Below are positions 1-7,700 of a DNA stretch of 64,000 nt, one piece after another. How positions within the stretch are numbered: position 1 is the stretch's first letter; each line of letters opens with the position of its first letter. Below the pieces are notes generated by a model that was not told the DNA's origin, did no database searches, and saw nothing but the letters and a program-made list of their open reading frames with translations. Source of the DNA: Methyloversatilis discipulorum. Its GTDB lineage: Bacteria; Pseudomonadota; Gammaproteobacteria; Burkholderiales; Rhodocyclaceae. The stretch spans positions 1,426,001-1,490,000 of the forward strand of contig NZ_AZUP01000001.1 of assembly GCF_000527135.1 (NCBI RefSeq), in the 5' to 3' direction. The position numbers and the translations under genes were made by a program.

Positions 1-30
1 TGGGGCTTTCTGTGCCCCGTCCGGCTGTTG

Positions 31-63
31 CGCGGAGTCGCGGTGATGCGACTCCGCGTTTTT
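31..63 (+). terminator. Rho-independent terminator for a gene left of the window
   Basis: An 11-bp perfect stem (31-41 with 48-58), a 6-nt loop and five T follow one another on the plus strand. A smaller GGGGC/GCCCC hairpin lies just before it at 2-18. It should end a plus-strand transcript entering from the left edge. Confidence 0.85.
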
Positions 64-122
64 CTGGCGCGAGCGCTCCCTGCGGGCGCACCGTCAGGCA
101 CGCTCGTCAAGGTGTCGAGACG

Positions 123-138
123 CGCGCCGTGCGGCGCG
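123..138 (-). terminator. Possible weak terminator hairpin of the sulfonate operon
   Basis: A GC-only hairpin (CGCGCC, GTGC loop, GGCGCG) sits 6 bp past the stop codon of the last ABC ATPase. It has no T-tract, so it may only stabilise the 3' end. Confidence 0.35.
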
Positions 139-143
139 ACGCG

Positions 144-1037
144 TCACGCCCTCTGTGATCTCCTTGCGTAGGATTCGACGAAGTCGGCCGCCGCCTTGCT
201 GCCTCCGGAGAAGGACTTCATCGCCTCCTCGTGCAGCAGTGACAGTGCGGTCATCTTCACTTCGTTGGCGCGGTCGCCGAGGAAGAAGTCGGCTAGCTTG
301 CGCGGCCGCGGAATGTCCACCTCGATGGTGGCTCTCACCCGGGTCGGGATATTGCTCATGATGATCAAGCGGTCGGCGAGGAACAGCGCCTCGTCGATAT
401 CCGTAGTGACGAAGAAGGTGGTGCGGCGGGACTCCTCGTACAGCGCCGAGTAGTACTCCCACATCAGTTCCTTCGACATCGCGTCGAGTCCGCGGAAGGG
501 CTCGTCGAGGATCATCACCTCCGGGTTGTTGATCATTGCGCGCGCCAGTTCCGCCCTGCGCTGCATGCCCCCCGACAGCTGCATCGGATACTTCTTGCGG
601 AAGTCGCGCAGGCCCACCTTGTCGAGCAGGAACTCAGCGAGGTCACGCGCCTTCTTGTCGTCCTCACCGCGCGCGATCGGCCCGTACATGATGTTGTCGT
701 AGGACGTCATCCACGGAAAGAGCGCCGACTCCTGGAACACCACCAGTCTGTCCCGCCCCGGCCCGGTCACCGGCTTGCCATTCAGCAGGATGTTGCCGCT
801 GGTGGGTTTCTCGAACCCCGCGAGCAGCTTGATCAGTGTGCTCTTGCCGCAGCCGGAGGGGCCGATCATCACGGTGAGCTTGCCGCGTTCGACGTTGAAC
901 GAACAGTCCTTCACCACCTTCTTCTCGAACAGCCCCGTGCCGTATGACTTGCACACATTGCTGACAATCATCTCCCCGGCGTTGATCGAGATCTTGCTGG
1001 TGATCGGCGCCATCGCGCTCTGAGTTGCACTTGCCAT
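144..1037 (-). CDS. ABC transporter ATP-binding protein, nitrate/sulfonate/taurine type (second ATPase)
   Basis: This is the cytoplasmic ATPase of a NrtD/SsuB/TauB-type importer, 297 aa from the chosen start. The start at 1037 has AAGGAGG 8 bp upstream; a longer reading from 1109 would overlap the permease and has no such site. Visible motifs are Walker A (GPSGCGKST), Q-loop (FQESALFPW), a normal signature (LSGGMQRR) and Walker B (VMILDEPFRGLD). The H-loop position reads VTTDIDEA, so the usual switch histidine of VTHDIDEA is threonine. It is the last gene of the operon, 11 bp after a permease. The partner ATPase at 1874-2740 has the complementary defect, which suggests a heterodimer with one degenerate ATP site. 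Sulfonate specificity is inferred from context. Confidence 0.9.
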   Translation of the reverse strand: MASATQSAMAPITSKISINAGEMIVSNVCKSYGTGLFEKKVVKDCSFNVERGKLTVMIGPSGCGKSTLIKLLAGFEKPTSGNILLNGKPVTGPGRDRLVVFQESALFPWMTSYDNIMYGPIARGEDDKKARDLAEFLLDKVGLRDFRKKYPMQLSGGMQRRAELARAMINNPEVMILDEPFRGLDAMSKELMWEYYSALYEESRRTTFFVTTDIDEALFLADRLIIMSNIPTRVRATIEVDIPRPRKLADFFLGDRANEVKMTALSLLHEEAMKSFSGGSKAAADFVESYARRSQRA

Positions 1038-1048
1038 GATCCGCCTCC

Positions 1049-1870
1049 TTACCGTGTTCTGAGCCAGGGTGTGAAGAAGCCGCCGATACCGCGCAGAAGC
1101 TCGCTGCACGCATAGCCGGCGATGCCGATGCTGATCATTCCGATGACGATCTGCTCATAGGAGCCACCGACATAGGAGTTCCAGATGAAGAACCCGAGTC
1201 CGCCGCCCGAGCCACCGCCACCCCCACCACCGGAGATCATCTCGGCGGCCACCACCACGTTCCAGGTGATGCCCATGCCCACCGACGACCCCACCACGAT
1301 GGACGGCACGGTCGCCGGCAGCACGATGCGCTTGAAGATGTCCCACTGCGACGAGCCCATGGCCTGCGCTGACTGGTAGAAGCGCATGTCGATCGAGCGC
1401 GCACCACCCAGCACGTTGATCACCACCGTGAAGAAGGCGCCGAGGAAGGTGACGAAGGCAATCGACAGCTCTTCGGTCGGCCAGAAGATGATGGCGACCG
1501 GGACCCAGGCAAGCGGCGGAATCGGCCGCAGGATCTCGAACGACGGGAAGGTGATCGAATTGAAGGTTCGACTGACCGCCATCAGCAGACCGAGCGGTAT
1601 GCCGATCACCATTGCCGCGACGAAGCCACTCAGTACGCGCATCAGGCTCAGATACCAGCTCTGCCAGTAGCCGCTATCACCCAGCAGATCCCACCACACG
1701 GACACAACGCTGGTGGGTGGCGGTATCAGCCCGATCCAGGGCATGGTGAAGCCGGCCCATTCCTTCGACCGCGATCCCGCCTCCCACAGAATCAGGAAGA
1801 CGGTGATCGATACGATGGCGCGCAGCGTGGTGCGGCTGAACAGCGAACGCCGTATCTTCTTCATGTTCAT
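1049..1870 (-). CDS. ABC transporter permease, NrtB/SsuC/TauC family
   Basis: This 273-aa inner-membrane permease has about six hydrophobic segments. The conserved coupling (EAA-type) loop lies around the stretch FYQSAQAMGSSQWDIFKRI, followed by PATVPSIV. It starts 3 bp after the upstream ATPase stop. Near residue 210 the segment after AEMIS carries seven consecutive glycines, a serine and three more glycines before LGFFIW. The sister permease in this operon has the ordinary GQYGLGY at the same place. The run is encoded by GGT/GGC repeats at about 1200-1236, so replication slippage is a plausible origin. The family is clear; the substrate is not. Confidence 0.9.
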   Translation of the reverse strand: MNMKKIRRSLFSRTTLRAIVSITVFLILWEAGSRSKEWAGFTMPWIGLIPPPTSVVSVWWDLLGDSGYWQSWYLSLMRVLSGFVAAMVIGIPLGLLMAVSRTFNSITFPSFEILRPIPPLAWVPVAIIFWPTEELSIAFVTFLGAFFTVVINVLGGARSIDMRFYQSAQAMGSSQWDIFKRIVLPATVPSIVVGSSVGMGITWNVVVAAEMISGGGGGGGSGGGLGFFIWNSYVGGSYEQIVIGMISIGIAGYACSELLRGIGGFFTPWLRTR

Positions 1871-1873
1871 CGT

Positions 1874-2740
1874 TCAGCCCTCCTTCTCGCCGGAGGCGAA
1901 GGATTTGCGCGCCTCTTCATGCACGACCGACGAGGTTTCCTCGAGCAGTTCGCGGAAACGCGGACTGGTGAGCACGCTGTAGTCGCGCGGATGCGGTATG
2001 TCGACCTCGAGCACTTTCTTCGGGCGACATGGCCGCGTCGTCATGATCACCAGCTTGTGGCCGAGGAAGATGGCCTCTTCCAGGTCGTGAGTGATGAAGA
2101 AGATGGTGACCTTGTTCTTGTAGTAGATCTCGAGCAGCGACTCGTGCATCACCGAACGGGTCAGCGAATCGAGAGCCCGGTAGGGCTCGTCGAACAGCAG
2201 CACCTTGGGGTCGTTCATCAGCGCGCGCACGATCTCGACCCGCCGCCGCAGCCCCGACGAAACCTCGCCCGGGTAGTTGTGCTCGGTGCCGCTGAGGCCG
2301 GCATCGGCCATCATGCTGCGCGCCTTCTCGATGATCTCCTTCTTGCTCATCTTGCCCTGCATCATCGGGCCGAAGGCGACGTTCTCGAGATTCGTCTTCC
2401 ACGGAAACAGGGCGCCGTTCTGGAACACCACGATGCGGTCGGCACCCGGGTCCGCCCTCGGCTTGCCAGGGCCGCAGAGCATCTCGCCATCCATGTAGAT
2501 GGCGCCCGACGTGATGTCGTGGAAGCCGGCAATCGCGTTAAGCAGCGACGTCTTCCCGCAGCCGGATGGTCCGACGATCATGCAGATCTCGCCCGCCTTG
2601 ATGTCCAGCGTGCAGTGATCGACCGCCATGACCGCGGCCCCCTCGGGGTCGTAGATCTTGACCACGTCGTCGATCCGGATCGCCCCGTAGCGCGCCTCGT
2701 TGCCCTGCGTACGTACCTTCTCAAGCACAGCACTCATCAC
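1874..2740 (-). CDS. ABC transporter ATP-binding protein (first ATPase), degenerate signature
   Basis: This 288-aa NrtC/TauB-type ATPase has Walker A (VGPSGCGKTS), Q-loop (VFQNGALFPW), Walker B (VLLFDEPYRALD) and a normal H-loop (FITHDLEEA). The signature reads VSSGLRRR instead of LSGGQxxR, so the second residue pair of the motif is altered. The start codon overlaps the stop of the fused permease by 4 bp (ATGA), which implies translational coupling. A second ATG directly follows the first. Together with the H-loop change in the other ATPase (144-1037), the two defects fall in the same composite nucleotide site if the two subunits pair. Confidence 0.9.
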   Translation of the reverse strand: MMSAVLEKVRTQGNEARYGAIRIDDVVKIYDPEGAAVMAVDHCTLDIKAGEICMIVGPSGCGKTSLLNAIAGFHDITSGAIYMDGEMLCGPGKPRADPGADRIVVFQNGALFPWKTNLENVAFGPMMQGKMSKKEIIEKARSMMADAGLSGTEHNYPGEVSSGLRRRVEIVRALMNDPKVLLFDEPYRALDSLTRSVMHESLLEIYYKNKVTIFFITHDLEEAIFLGHKLVIMTTRPCRPKKVLEVDIPHPRDYSVLTSPRFRELLEETSSVVHEEARKSFASGEKEG

Positions 2741-4089
2741 CGACCTCCCAGAGCCATTTCACGCAGACGCCACTGCATCATGTAGTTGCCGGCAACCCGG
2801 ACCATCGCACTCGTCGTGTAACCGACGATGCCGAGCGTCACCATGCCGATGATGATGGTGGGGTATCTGACCATCGTGTAGGACGTGTTGATCACGTAGC
2901 CCAGTCCGTACTGTCCGGACACCATCTCACCGGCCACCAGCGAGAACCACGCAACGCCGACCGAGATCTGCAGTCCGGTGAACACATAGGGCATGGACCC
3001 CGGCACGATCACTTCCTTGAACACCTGCCACCGATTCGCGCCGAGACAGGCTGCGGCGCGCGTGTAGGACTCGTCGATCGACTCCACCCCCAGCATCGTG
3101 TTGAGTGCGGTCGCAAAGAAGGACGCGAGGAAGGTGAGGAAGATGACTGGCGTCTCGCTTCCCGAGAACATGATGATTGCCAGCGGCACCCATGCCAGGA
3201 TGGGGATAGGGCGAAGCAGCTCGAACACCGGGAACACGTACTCGCGGAAGCTGCGCGACCAGCCCAGGAACAGACCCAGCGGCACGCCGAGCGCGGTCGC
3301 CAGCAGGAAGGCAATGGCGACGCGCCGTATGCTCACCCATATGTGCTGGTAGTACTCAGCGGTGTAGATGGACATGCCATAGACCGGATCCTCGGCGAAC
3401 CACTCCTTCACCACCGTAGTCAGGCCGGGCAGATCCTCGAAGCGCGGCAGCTTCAGCACTTCCACCGTCAGGTACCAGAAGCCCAGCATCAGCGCGAAAC
3501 CCACCATCATCAGGTAGGGATCGGGGCTCCTGAGCCACTCTCCGGCGCGGTACATGGTCAGCGTCCACGCCGAGGCCGTCTGCGGTTCCGCCTGATTCGA
3601 GGCGGGTGTGCGCGTATCCCCCACCTTGGACAACGTGGTGGGCACGCGCCCGGACACCGACGGCGGCAGGTAGTACTGCTGGCTGATGAGCTGAGAAAAG
3701 CTCTTCAGCGCCGCCTCGCCGAAATTGACGTCCTTGCGCAGAAGCTCCAGCAGGCGGGTGCCGTCGATCTTCAGGACTTCGGCCGCCTCGATGCAGGCGA
3801 CGTCGGCAAGCCGCACCTTCTCGCCCTCGAGTATCGCCGCCCAGCCGAAGACGTCCCCGACCTGCAGTTCCTTCTCATGCACACGCGCCTTGATTTCCGG
3901 ATCGATCCGGTGCGCTACCCGGCCAGAGACCAGTACATAGACCTCTTCAGCTGGCTGACCAGCCCCGTAGATGACCTCACCCGCCTTGAAGACCTCATGT
4001 CTCGAGATCTCGGCAATGCCGTCCAGCGTTTCCGGCGACACGACCTGGAAGGGCAAGGTCCGCTTAAGCAAGCGTTCGACTTGTTCCAT
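2737..4089 (-). CDS. ABC permease with N-terminal cyclic-nucleotide-binding-like domain
   Basis: This 450-aa fusion has two parts. Residues about 1-145 form a Crp/cNMP-binding-like beta-barrel domain, including VFGWAAI and a following IDGTRLLELL helix. Residues about 185-450 form a NrtB/TauC-type permease, with membrane segments beginning near LMMVGFALMLGFWYL and the coupling loop at YTRAAACLGANRWQVFKEV. The start MEQVERLL is preferred because GAGGG lies just upstream, although its spacing is short; an ATG 12 bp earlier has no ribosome-binding site. Binding proteins, permeases and ATPases of this family normally lack such a domain. The classic phosphate-binding FGE is FGW here, so cAMP binding is doubtful. 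Two related domains occur at 5408-6133 and 17012-17470. I infer ligand-gated transport. Confidence 0.88.
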   Translation of the reverse strand: MEQVERLLKRTLPFQVVSPETLDGIAEISRHEVFKAGEVIYGAGQPAEEVYVLVSGRVAHRIDPEIKARVHEKELQVGDVFGWAAILEGEKVRLADVACIEAAEVLKIDGTRLLELLRKDVNFGEAALKSFSQLISQQYYLPPSVSGRVPTTLSKVGDTRTPASNQAEPQTASAWTLTMYRAGEWLRSPDPYLMMVGFALMLGFWYLTVEVLKLPRFEDLPGLTTVVKEWFAEDPVYGMSIYTAEYYQHIWVSIRRVAIAFLLATALGVPLGLFLGWSRSFREYVFPVFELLRPIPILAWVPLAIIMFSGSETPVIFLTFLASFFATALNTMLGVESIDESYTRAAACLGANRWQVFKEVIVPGSMPYVFTGLQISVGVAWFSLVAGEMVSGQYGLGYVINTSYTMVRYPTIIIGMVTLGIVGYTTSAMVRVAGNYMMQWRLREMALGGR

Positions 4090-4111
4090 GTTCCCTCGCA
4101 TTCAACGTGTG

Positions 4112-4136
4112 ACGCGTCCGCCCCGTGCGGACGCGT
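4112..4136 (-). other. Intercistronic hairpin after the binding-protein gene region
   Basis: A 9-bp perfect stem (ACGCGTCCG with CGGACGCGT, 7-nt loop) lies in the 55-bp gap between the binding-protein stop and the fused-permease start. Hairpins here often protect the abundant binding-protein mRNA and lower expression of the downstream membrane genes. There is no T-tract. Confidence 0.5.
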
Positions 4137-4144
4137 TCCTCAGC

Positions 4145-5284
4145 TCAGTTACCCTTGTAAGCGGATTCCGGCAGCGCCTTGACCGCACCGATCGGTGAGG
4201 TCAGTCCGCGCTCCTTGAGGACAGCCTGGGTGAATTCGGGCATCACGGCTTCCGGGCGAAGCTTGTCGACGTTGATGCTCTTGATGGCGAACAGGAAGGC
4301 GGTGGCATCGGTGATGAGTGCCTGCACTTCAGGCGTGATCGTGAAGGGAAGCAGCAGGCGCTGATCGACGCCGCCGGCGCTGTCCGGATAGCGCAGGAAC
4401 ATCGACGACCAGAGCGCCCGCTCGGTGAAGCCGGTGGTCTGTTCCATCGCCATGCGGGCGATTTCCTGCGCATTGGCGGGGTCCGCAAGGAAGAGCTGGG
4501 CGTCGAGTTCCGCGTTCAGCCAGGCCTTCACGACATCGGGACGGGTGCGAATCAGATCCTCACGCATGGTGAGAAAGCCGCCGTCACTCTCGTCCACTGT
4601 CGTTCCCGACGCGACGCGCTTTGCCAGGCCTTCCTGCACCAGGCGCGACGCGGTCGGTTCCCAGACCACCGCAGCATCCAGCTTGCCGGCACGGAAGCCG
4701 CTGGTGATGACTTCGATGTTCTGGTTCAGATAGGCACCCGGAGTGATGCTCTCCTTCTTGAAGGTCTCCTGGGCGAAACGGTCGGTGCAACTGCCTTTGG
4801 GCACCGCTACGTTCTTGCCGTTGAGCCACTTCAGCGCTTCCTTGGAGGATGCGAAGTTCGGTGCGTCCTTGCGTGCGAGGAAGATGTTGCACTGGTCCTT
4901 GCCGAGCCCGAGCGCCGCGACGATGCGGATGTCGGCGACCTGCTGCTTGGTCGTCGACACGATGCCCGGCATGTCGCCGACGTAGCCGATGTGCTGCTTG
5001 CCTGCGAGCATCGCATTGACGACCACCGCGCCCTGCAGGCCCACCGCGAAGTCGACCTTCGAGCCCTTGGGCAGGTATTTCTCGTAGAACTTCTTGCCGC
5101 GCATGACGACGCCCGACCACGACTCCGTGTAGTAAGGCTGGTAGCCCACCACCAGCTTCACCGGTTCGCCGACCTTGCCGAAGTTGATGTCGCCAGCCTG
5201 CGCGACGCCACCTGTCAGCGTGCACGCCGCCGCTGCGAGCAGCGTCGACACCATCCTGCATACCCGATTCCTGAGATTACCCAT
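4145..5284 (-). CDS. Periplasmic substrate-binding protein, NrtA/SsuA/TauA-like
   Basis: This 379-aa protein is the solute-binding component of the importer. It starts at MGNLRNRV, 10 nt after AGGAGG, and has a typical Sec signal peptide: basic N-terminus, hydrophobic stretch, and cleavage probably after AQA. The core matches the SsuA/NrtA/ThiY type: VVGYQPYYTES near the N-terminus, GYVGDMPG, VAVPKGSCTDRFAQ, and LDAAVVWEP. It is encoded between the oxygenase genes and the permease genes on one strand, so substrate uptake and oxygenation are probably co-regulated. Sulfonate as ligand is inferred from the sulfite-oxidising genes nearby; nitrate-type or other anions cannot be excluded from sequence alone. 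Confidence 0.88.
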   Translation of the reverse strand: MGNLRNRVCRMVSTLLAAAACTLTGGVAQAGDINFGKVGEPVKLVVGYQPYYTESWSGVVMRGKKFYEKYLPKGSKVDFAVGLQGAVVVNAMLAGKQHIGYVGDMPGIVSTTKQQVADIRIVAALGLGKDQCNIFLARKDAPNFASSKEALKWLNGKNVAVPKGSCTDRFAQETFKKESITPGAYLNQNIEVITSGFRAGKLDAAVVWEPTASRLVQEGLAKRVASGTTVDESDGGFLTMREDLIRTRPDVVKAWLNAELDAQLFLADPANAQEIARMAMEQTTGFTERALWSSMFLRYPDSAGGVDQRLLLPFTITPEVQALITDATAFLFAIKSINVDKLRPEAVMPEFTQAVLKERGLTSPIGAVKALPESAYKGN

Positions 5285-5342
5285 GGCAAACTCTCCTCCT
5301 GATTGTTGGTATGGACATCGAAGTCTCCGCACTGCCACATCA

Positions 5343-5360
5343 CTGCATCTGCATACCCTG
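5343..5360 (-). promoter_or_regulatory. Possible sigma-54 promoter before the binding-protein gene
   Basis: On the minus strand GG-N10-GC occurs within AGGGTATGCAGATGCAG, about 60 bp upstream of the binding-protein start. It resembles the site at 17505-17521 (TGGTATG...GTGCA). No GTTTC-N5-GAAAC dyad is visible nearby, and the gene may simply be co-transcribed from the oxygenase promoter. Confidence 0.35.
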
Positions 5361-5407
5361 GCCTCCGTTCCTTACGGATACTTCGGGACCGTCTATCCGG
5401 TCCGGTA

Positions 5408-6133
5408 CTAACTGTTCTGAGGTCCTGTCGTGTGGCGCGCGACCAGCGTCGCCAGCCGTCGCATCACCATCAGCCCCGAGATCGGATCGGCCTCCAGCGC
5501 ATCGAGCATGGCCTCGCCGTTCAGCCGCAACAGCACCGAGTCCTCGTGGCAGACCGCGCGGGCGATGCGGCGGGGATGCTGTTCGAGCAGAGCCGCCCAG
5601 CCGAACACCTCACCCTTGCGCAACATGAAGCCCGCGAGCCGCGTGCGGTCGTCGCGCCCTATCGTGAATTCCACGCGCCCTGACTCGAGCACGTAGAGGT
5701 CATCAGCCGGGTCATCGACCTCGTAGATCACCGTGCCCGCGGAGAGCTGCTCGCGTCGGGCCAGCGCTTCGAGGCGCTCGAGCGACGCAGCGGAGACGTC
5801 CTTCAACATGTCCACCGCCTTGAGCGCACTCGATTGCAGTACGAAGATCTCGCCCTCGCTGACCTCCACCTCGTACTTTTCGAGCGGCGCCTCCGCCAGG
5901 CCGACGGCTTCGCCGGTCCGGATGTCCCACTGCCACAAATGCTGGTGACAGGTGAGCAACTGGCCGTCGAAGTAACCTTCGTCGAGGCACACATCCTGGT
6001 GCGGACACAGCCCCTGATATGCATGGAAGCACTCGCCGGCATTCACCACGAGGATCTTCATGCCCTCGATGTCGTAGCTCTTCATCCCGTTGTCCGGGAC
6101 GTCAGACGCGCTGCAGATTCGCTGTTTTTGCAT
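5408..6133 (-). CDS. Rieske [2Fe-2S] ferredoxin fused to a cNMP-binding-like domain
   Basis: This 241-aa fusion starts at MQKQRICSAS, 10 bp after the reductase stop. Residues 1-105 are a small Rieske ferredoxin of the T4MoC/oxygenase-ferredoxin type; the ligands are C43-x-H45 and C62-x2-H65, separated by 16 residues. Residues about 115-235 form a cNMP-like domain with GEVFGWAALL and RIARAV, clearly related to the domain in the permease at 2737-4089 and to the protein at 17012-17470. The ferredoxin should pass electrons from the reductase to the oxygenase. A sensory domain on an oxygenase ferredoxin is unusual and suggests allosteric control of electron flow. The domain calls are strong; the regulatory role is inference. 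Confidence 0.87.
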   Translation of the reverse strand: MQKQRICSASDVPDNGMKSYDIEGMKILVVNAGECFHAYQGLCPHQDVCLDEGYFDGQLLTCHQHLWQWDIRTGEAVGLAEAPLEKYEVEVSEGEIFVLQSSALKAVDMLKDVSAASLERLEALARREQLSAGTVIYEVDDPADDLYVLESGRVEFTIGRDDRTRLAGFMLRKGEVFGWAALLEQHPRRIARAVCHEDSVLLRLNGEAMLDALEADPISGLMVMRRLATLVARHTTGPQNS

Positions 6134-6143
6134 ACCGGCGGTC

Positions 6144-7184
6144 CTAGCTGAATTTGTCGTACCGGATGTTGTCCGCGGTGACGCGCGACAGCAGCAGCAT
6201 CCGGATCGAGGCATCGACCGCCGGAGGCGGCCCTGCGAGATAGGCAATGACATTGCCCAGACGGCCCACCATGTGCCGCTTCGCCACCTCGTGCACGAAG
6301 CCGCGATCGAAGCGGATCAGCGGGTAGTCACTGACCAGGGAGGACGGTGGGTCCTCGTCGCTCAGCGCGACGGTGACCGCAAGCCCCTCGCCACAGACAC
6401 GACGCAGGCGCGTGAACTCGTCGAGAAAGTACACATCGCGCGACGTACGGATGCCGAAGAACACATCGCCCGAGTGGCGGCTGAAGTACTCGTCCTGTTC
6501 GGCGCGGGAGAGGATGGACATGACGCCGGCGATACCGCTGCCGCCCGCGATGCACAGCAGGTCGCGTCCGAGGCTGGGGTAGAAGGTTGCGTGCCCCAGC
6601 GGCCCGAACAGCGAAACGCGTGTGCCGGCGCGTGACGCACCGCCGAACAGCCAGTCGGAGAGCACGCCGTCCGGCTTGCGCCGGACGACGAAGCGCAAGG
6701 TGCGCGCATGGCGATCAAAATTGACCATCGACCACCCGCGCATGCCTTCGACATCGTCGACACCGAGCAGCACGAACTGGCCGGCGTCGAATTCCACCGG
6801 TGCGTCCGTTTCGACATCGATCAGCATCACGTCGTGCGTGAGCATCTCGGTCGAGGCGATGCGCCCGGTACCTGCGCAGGGCACGCAGGAGCCGGTATCC
6901 ATCATCTGTACGAAGGCGGGTACCTCGGCCACGACATCGGTCCGGGCCACGCACTGACACATCAGGAACTCGTCCGCCGACTTCAGGCTCTTGCGTCCGG
7001 GCGCGTCAGGCCAGGCGTCATCGATGTCGCCGGACACCCGCTTCGCCTTGCAGGTCCCACAGGTTCCACTGGCACATTCGTAGGGAAGTGCGATGCCCCG
7101 CGCCAGACCGCCGTGCAGGATCTTCTCGCCCGGTGAAGCTTCGAACAGATGCGTCCGGTTTCGTGCGTTGACCTGGATTTTCAT
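6144..7184 (-). CDS. Oxygenase electron-transfer reductase (2Fe-2S ferredoxin/FAD/NAD)
   Basis: This 346-aa reductase starts at MKIQVNARNR with GGGGA upstream. Residues about 1-90 are a plant-type [2Fe-2S] ferredoxin with cysteines in ECASGTCGTC and LMCQC. The rest is an FNR-like FAD and NAD(P)H module, with the flavin motif MRGWSMVNF (RxxS type) and the nucleotide-binding CIAGGSGIAG. It matches the class of benzoate/toluene/methanesulfonate oxygenase reductases. It starts 19 bp after the beta-subunit gene, and the Rieske ferredoxin follows. It should transfer electrons from NAD(P)H to the Rieske ferredoxin or directly to the oxygenase. Confidence 0.9.
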   Translation of the reverse strand: MKIQVNARNRTHLFEASPGEKILHGGLARGIALPYECASGTCGTCKAKRVSGDIDDAWPDAPGRKSLKSADEFLMCQCVARTDVVAEVPAFVQMMDTGSCVPCAGTGRIASTEMLTHDVMLIDVETDAPVEFDAGQFVLLGVDDVEGMRGWSMVNFDRHARTLRFVVRRKPDGVLSDWLFGGASRAGTRVSLFGPLGHATFYPSLGRDLLCIAGGSGIAGVMSILSRAEQDEYFSRHSGDVFFGIRTSRDVYFLDEFTRLRRVCGEGLAVTVALSDEDPPSSLVSDYPLIRFDRGFVHEVAKRHMVGRLGNVIAYLAGPPPAVDASIRMLLLSRVTADNIRYDKFS

Positions 7185-7203
7185 GTCGTGTCCCCGGCCG
7201 AGG

Positions 7204-7665
7204 TCAGAACGGAATGTGATAGCCGTAGCCGAGCAGCCGCGTATCGAGGCGCACGTTCCGACTGCGCAGCGCCGGGCCGTCATGGCCCAGCGTCACCGTG
7301 TCGTACAGCTTGCCCACCGCGAACAGTTCGGTCTCGCCACCATCGAGCGTGGTGCGGAACACCTCGATCGTGCTGGTGACGCTGGCCTCTTCGGCCGCTT
7401 CATCGATGTCGACCAGGCAGACATTGATGTGACGGCTGATCGGCGACTTGTCGCTGTTGTGCCGATGCAGGTTCTCGAACAGCGACTTCATGCCGGCCTT
7501 GTCATGCTCCAGCCACGTCATGTCCTTGCGGATCTCGGGGCTGTATGCGGTGATCCGGTACTGGTAATCCGGCGCACACAGGTCGAGATAGCCCTTGAAA
7601 TCCCGCTCGTCCATGATCAGACCGGATCTGTGGATGAGTTCGGTAATGGCGGTTCTGGTATCCAC
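7204..7665 (-). CDS. Ring-hydroxylating-type oxygenase beta subunit
   Basis: This 153-aa NTF2-fold beta subunit belongs to a two-component Rieske non-heme-iron oxygenase. The best start is GTG at 7665 (reading VDTRTAITELIHRSG), with GAGGG 6 nt upstream; longer readings run into the alpha-subunit gene. Family features are LIMDERDFKGYLDLCAPDYQYRI near the N-terminus and a C-terminal beta-sheet region (IEVFRTTLDGGETELFAVGK, then RNVRLDTRLL). It lies 35 bp after the alpha subunit. The partner alpha subunit sets substrate specificity. MsmB-like or aromatic-dioxygenase beta subunits are both possible. Confidence 0.85.
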   Translation of the reverse strand: MDTRTAITELIHRSGLIMDERDFKGYLDLCAPDYQYRITAYSPEIRKDMTWLEHDKAGMKSLFENLHRHNSDKSPISRHINVCLVDIDEAAEEASVTSTIEVFRTTLDGGETELFAVGKLYDTVTLGHDGPALRSRNVRLDTRLLGYGYHIPF

Positions 7666-7700
7666 GCTTGCCCTCTCGTATCGGTTCGGTTGATCAGGAG

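Noticed and set aside
94..462. 122-aa minus-strand frame at the left edge
   Set aside because: It lies in another frame of the ABC ATPase gene and has no features of its own.
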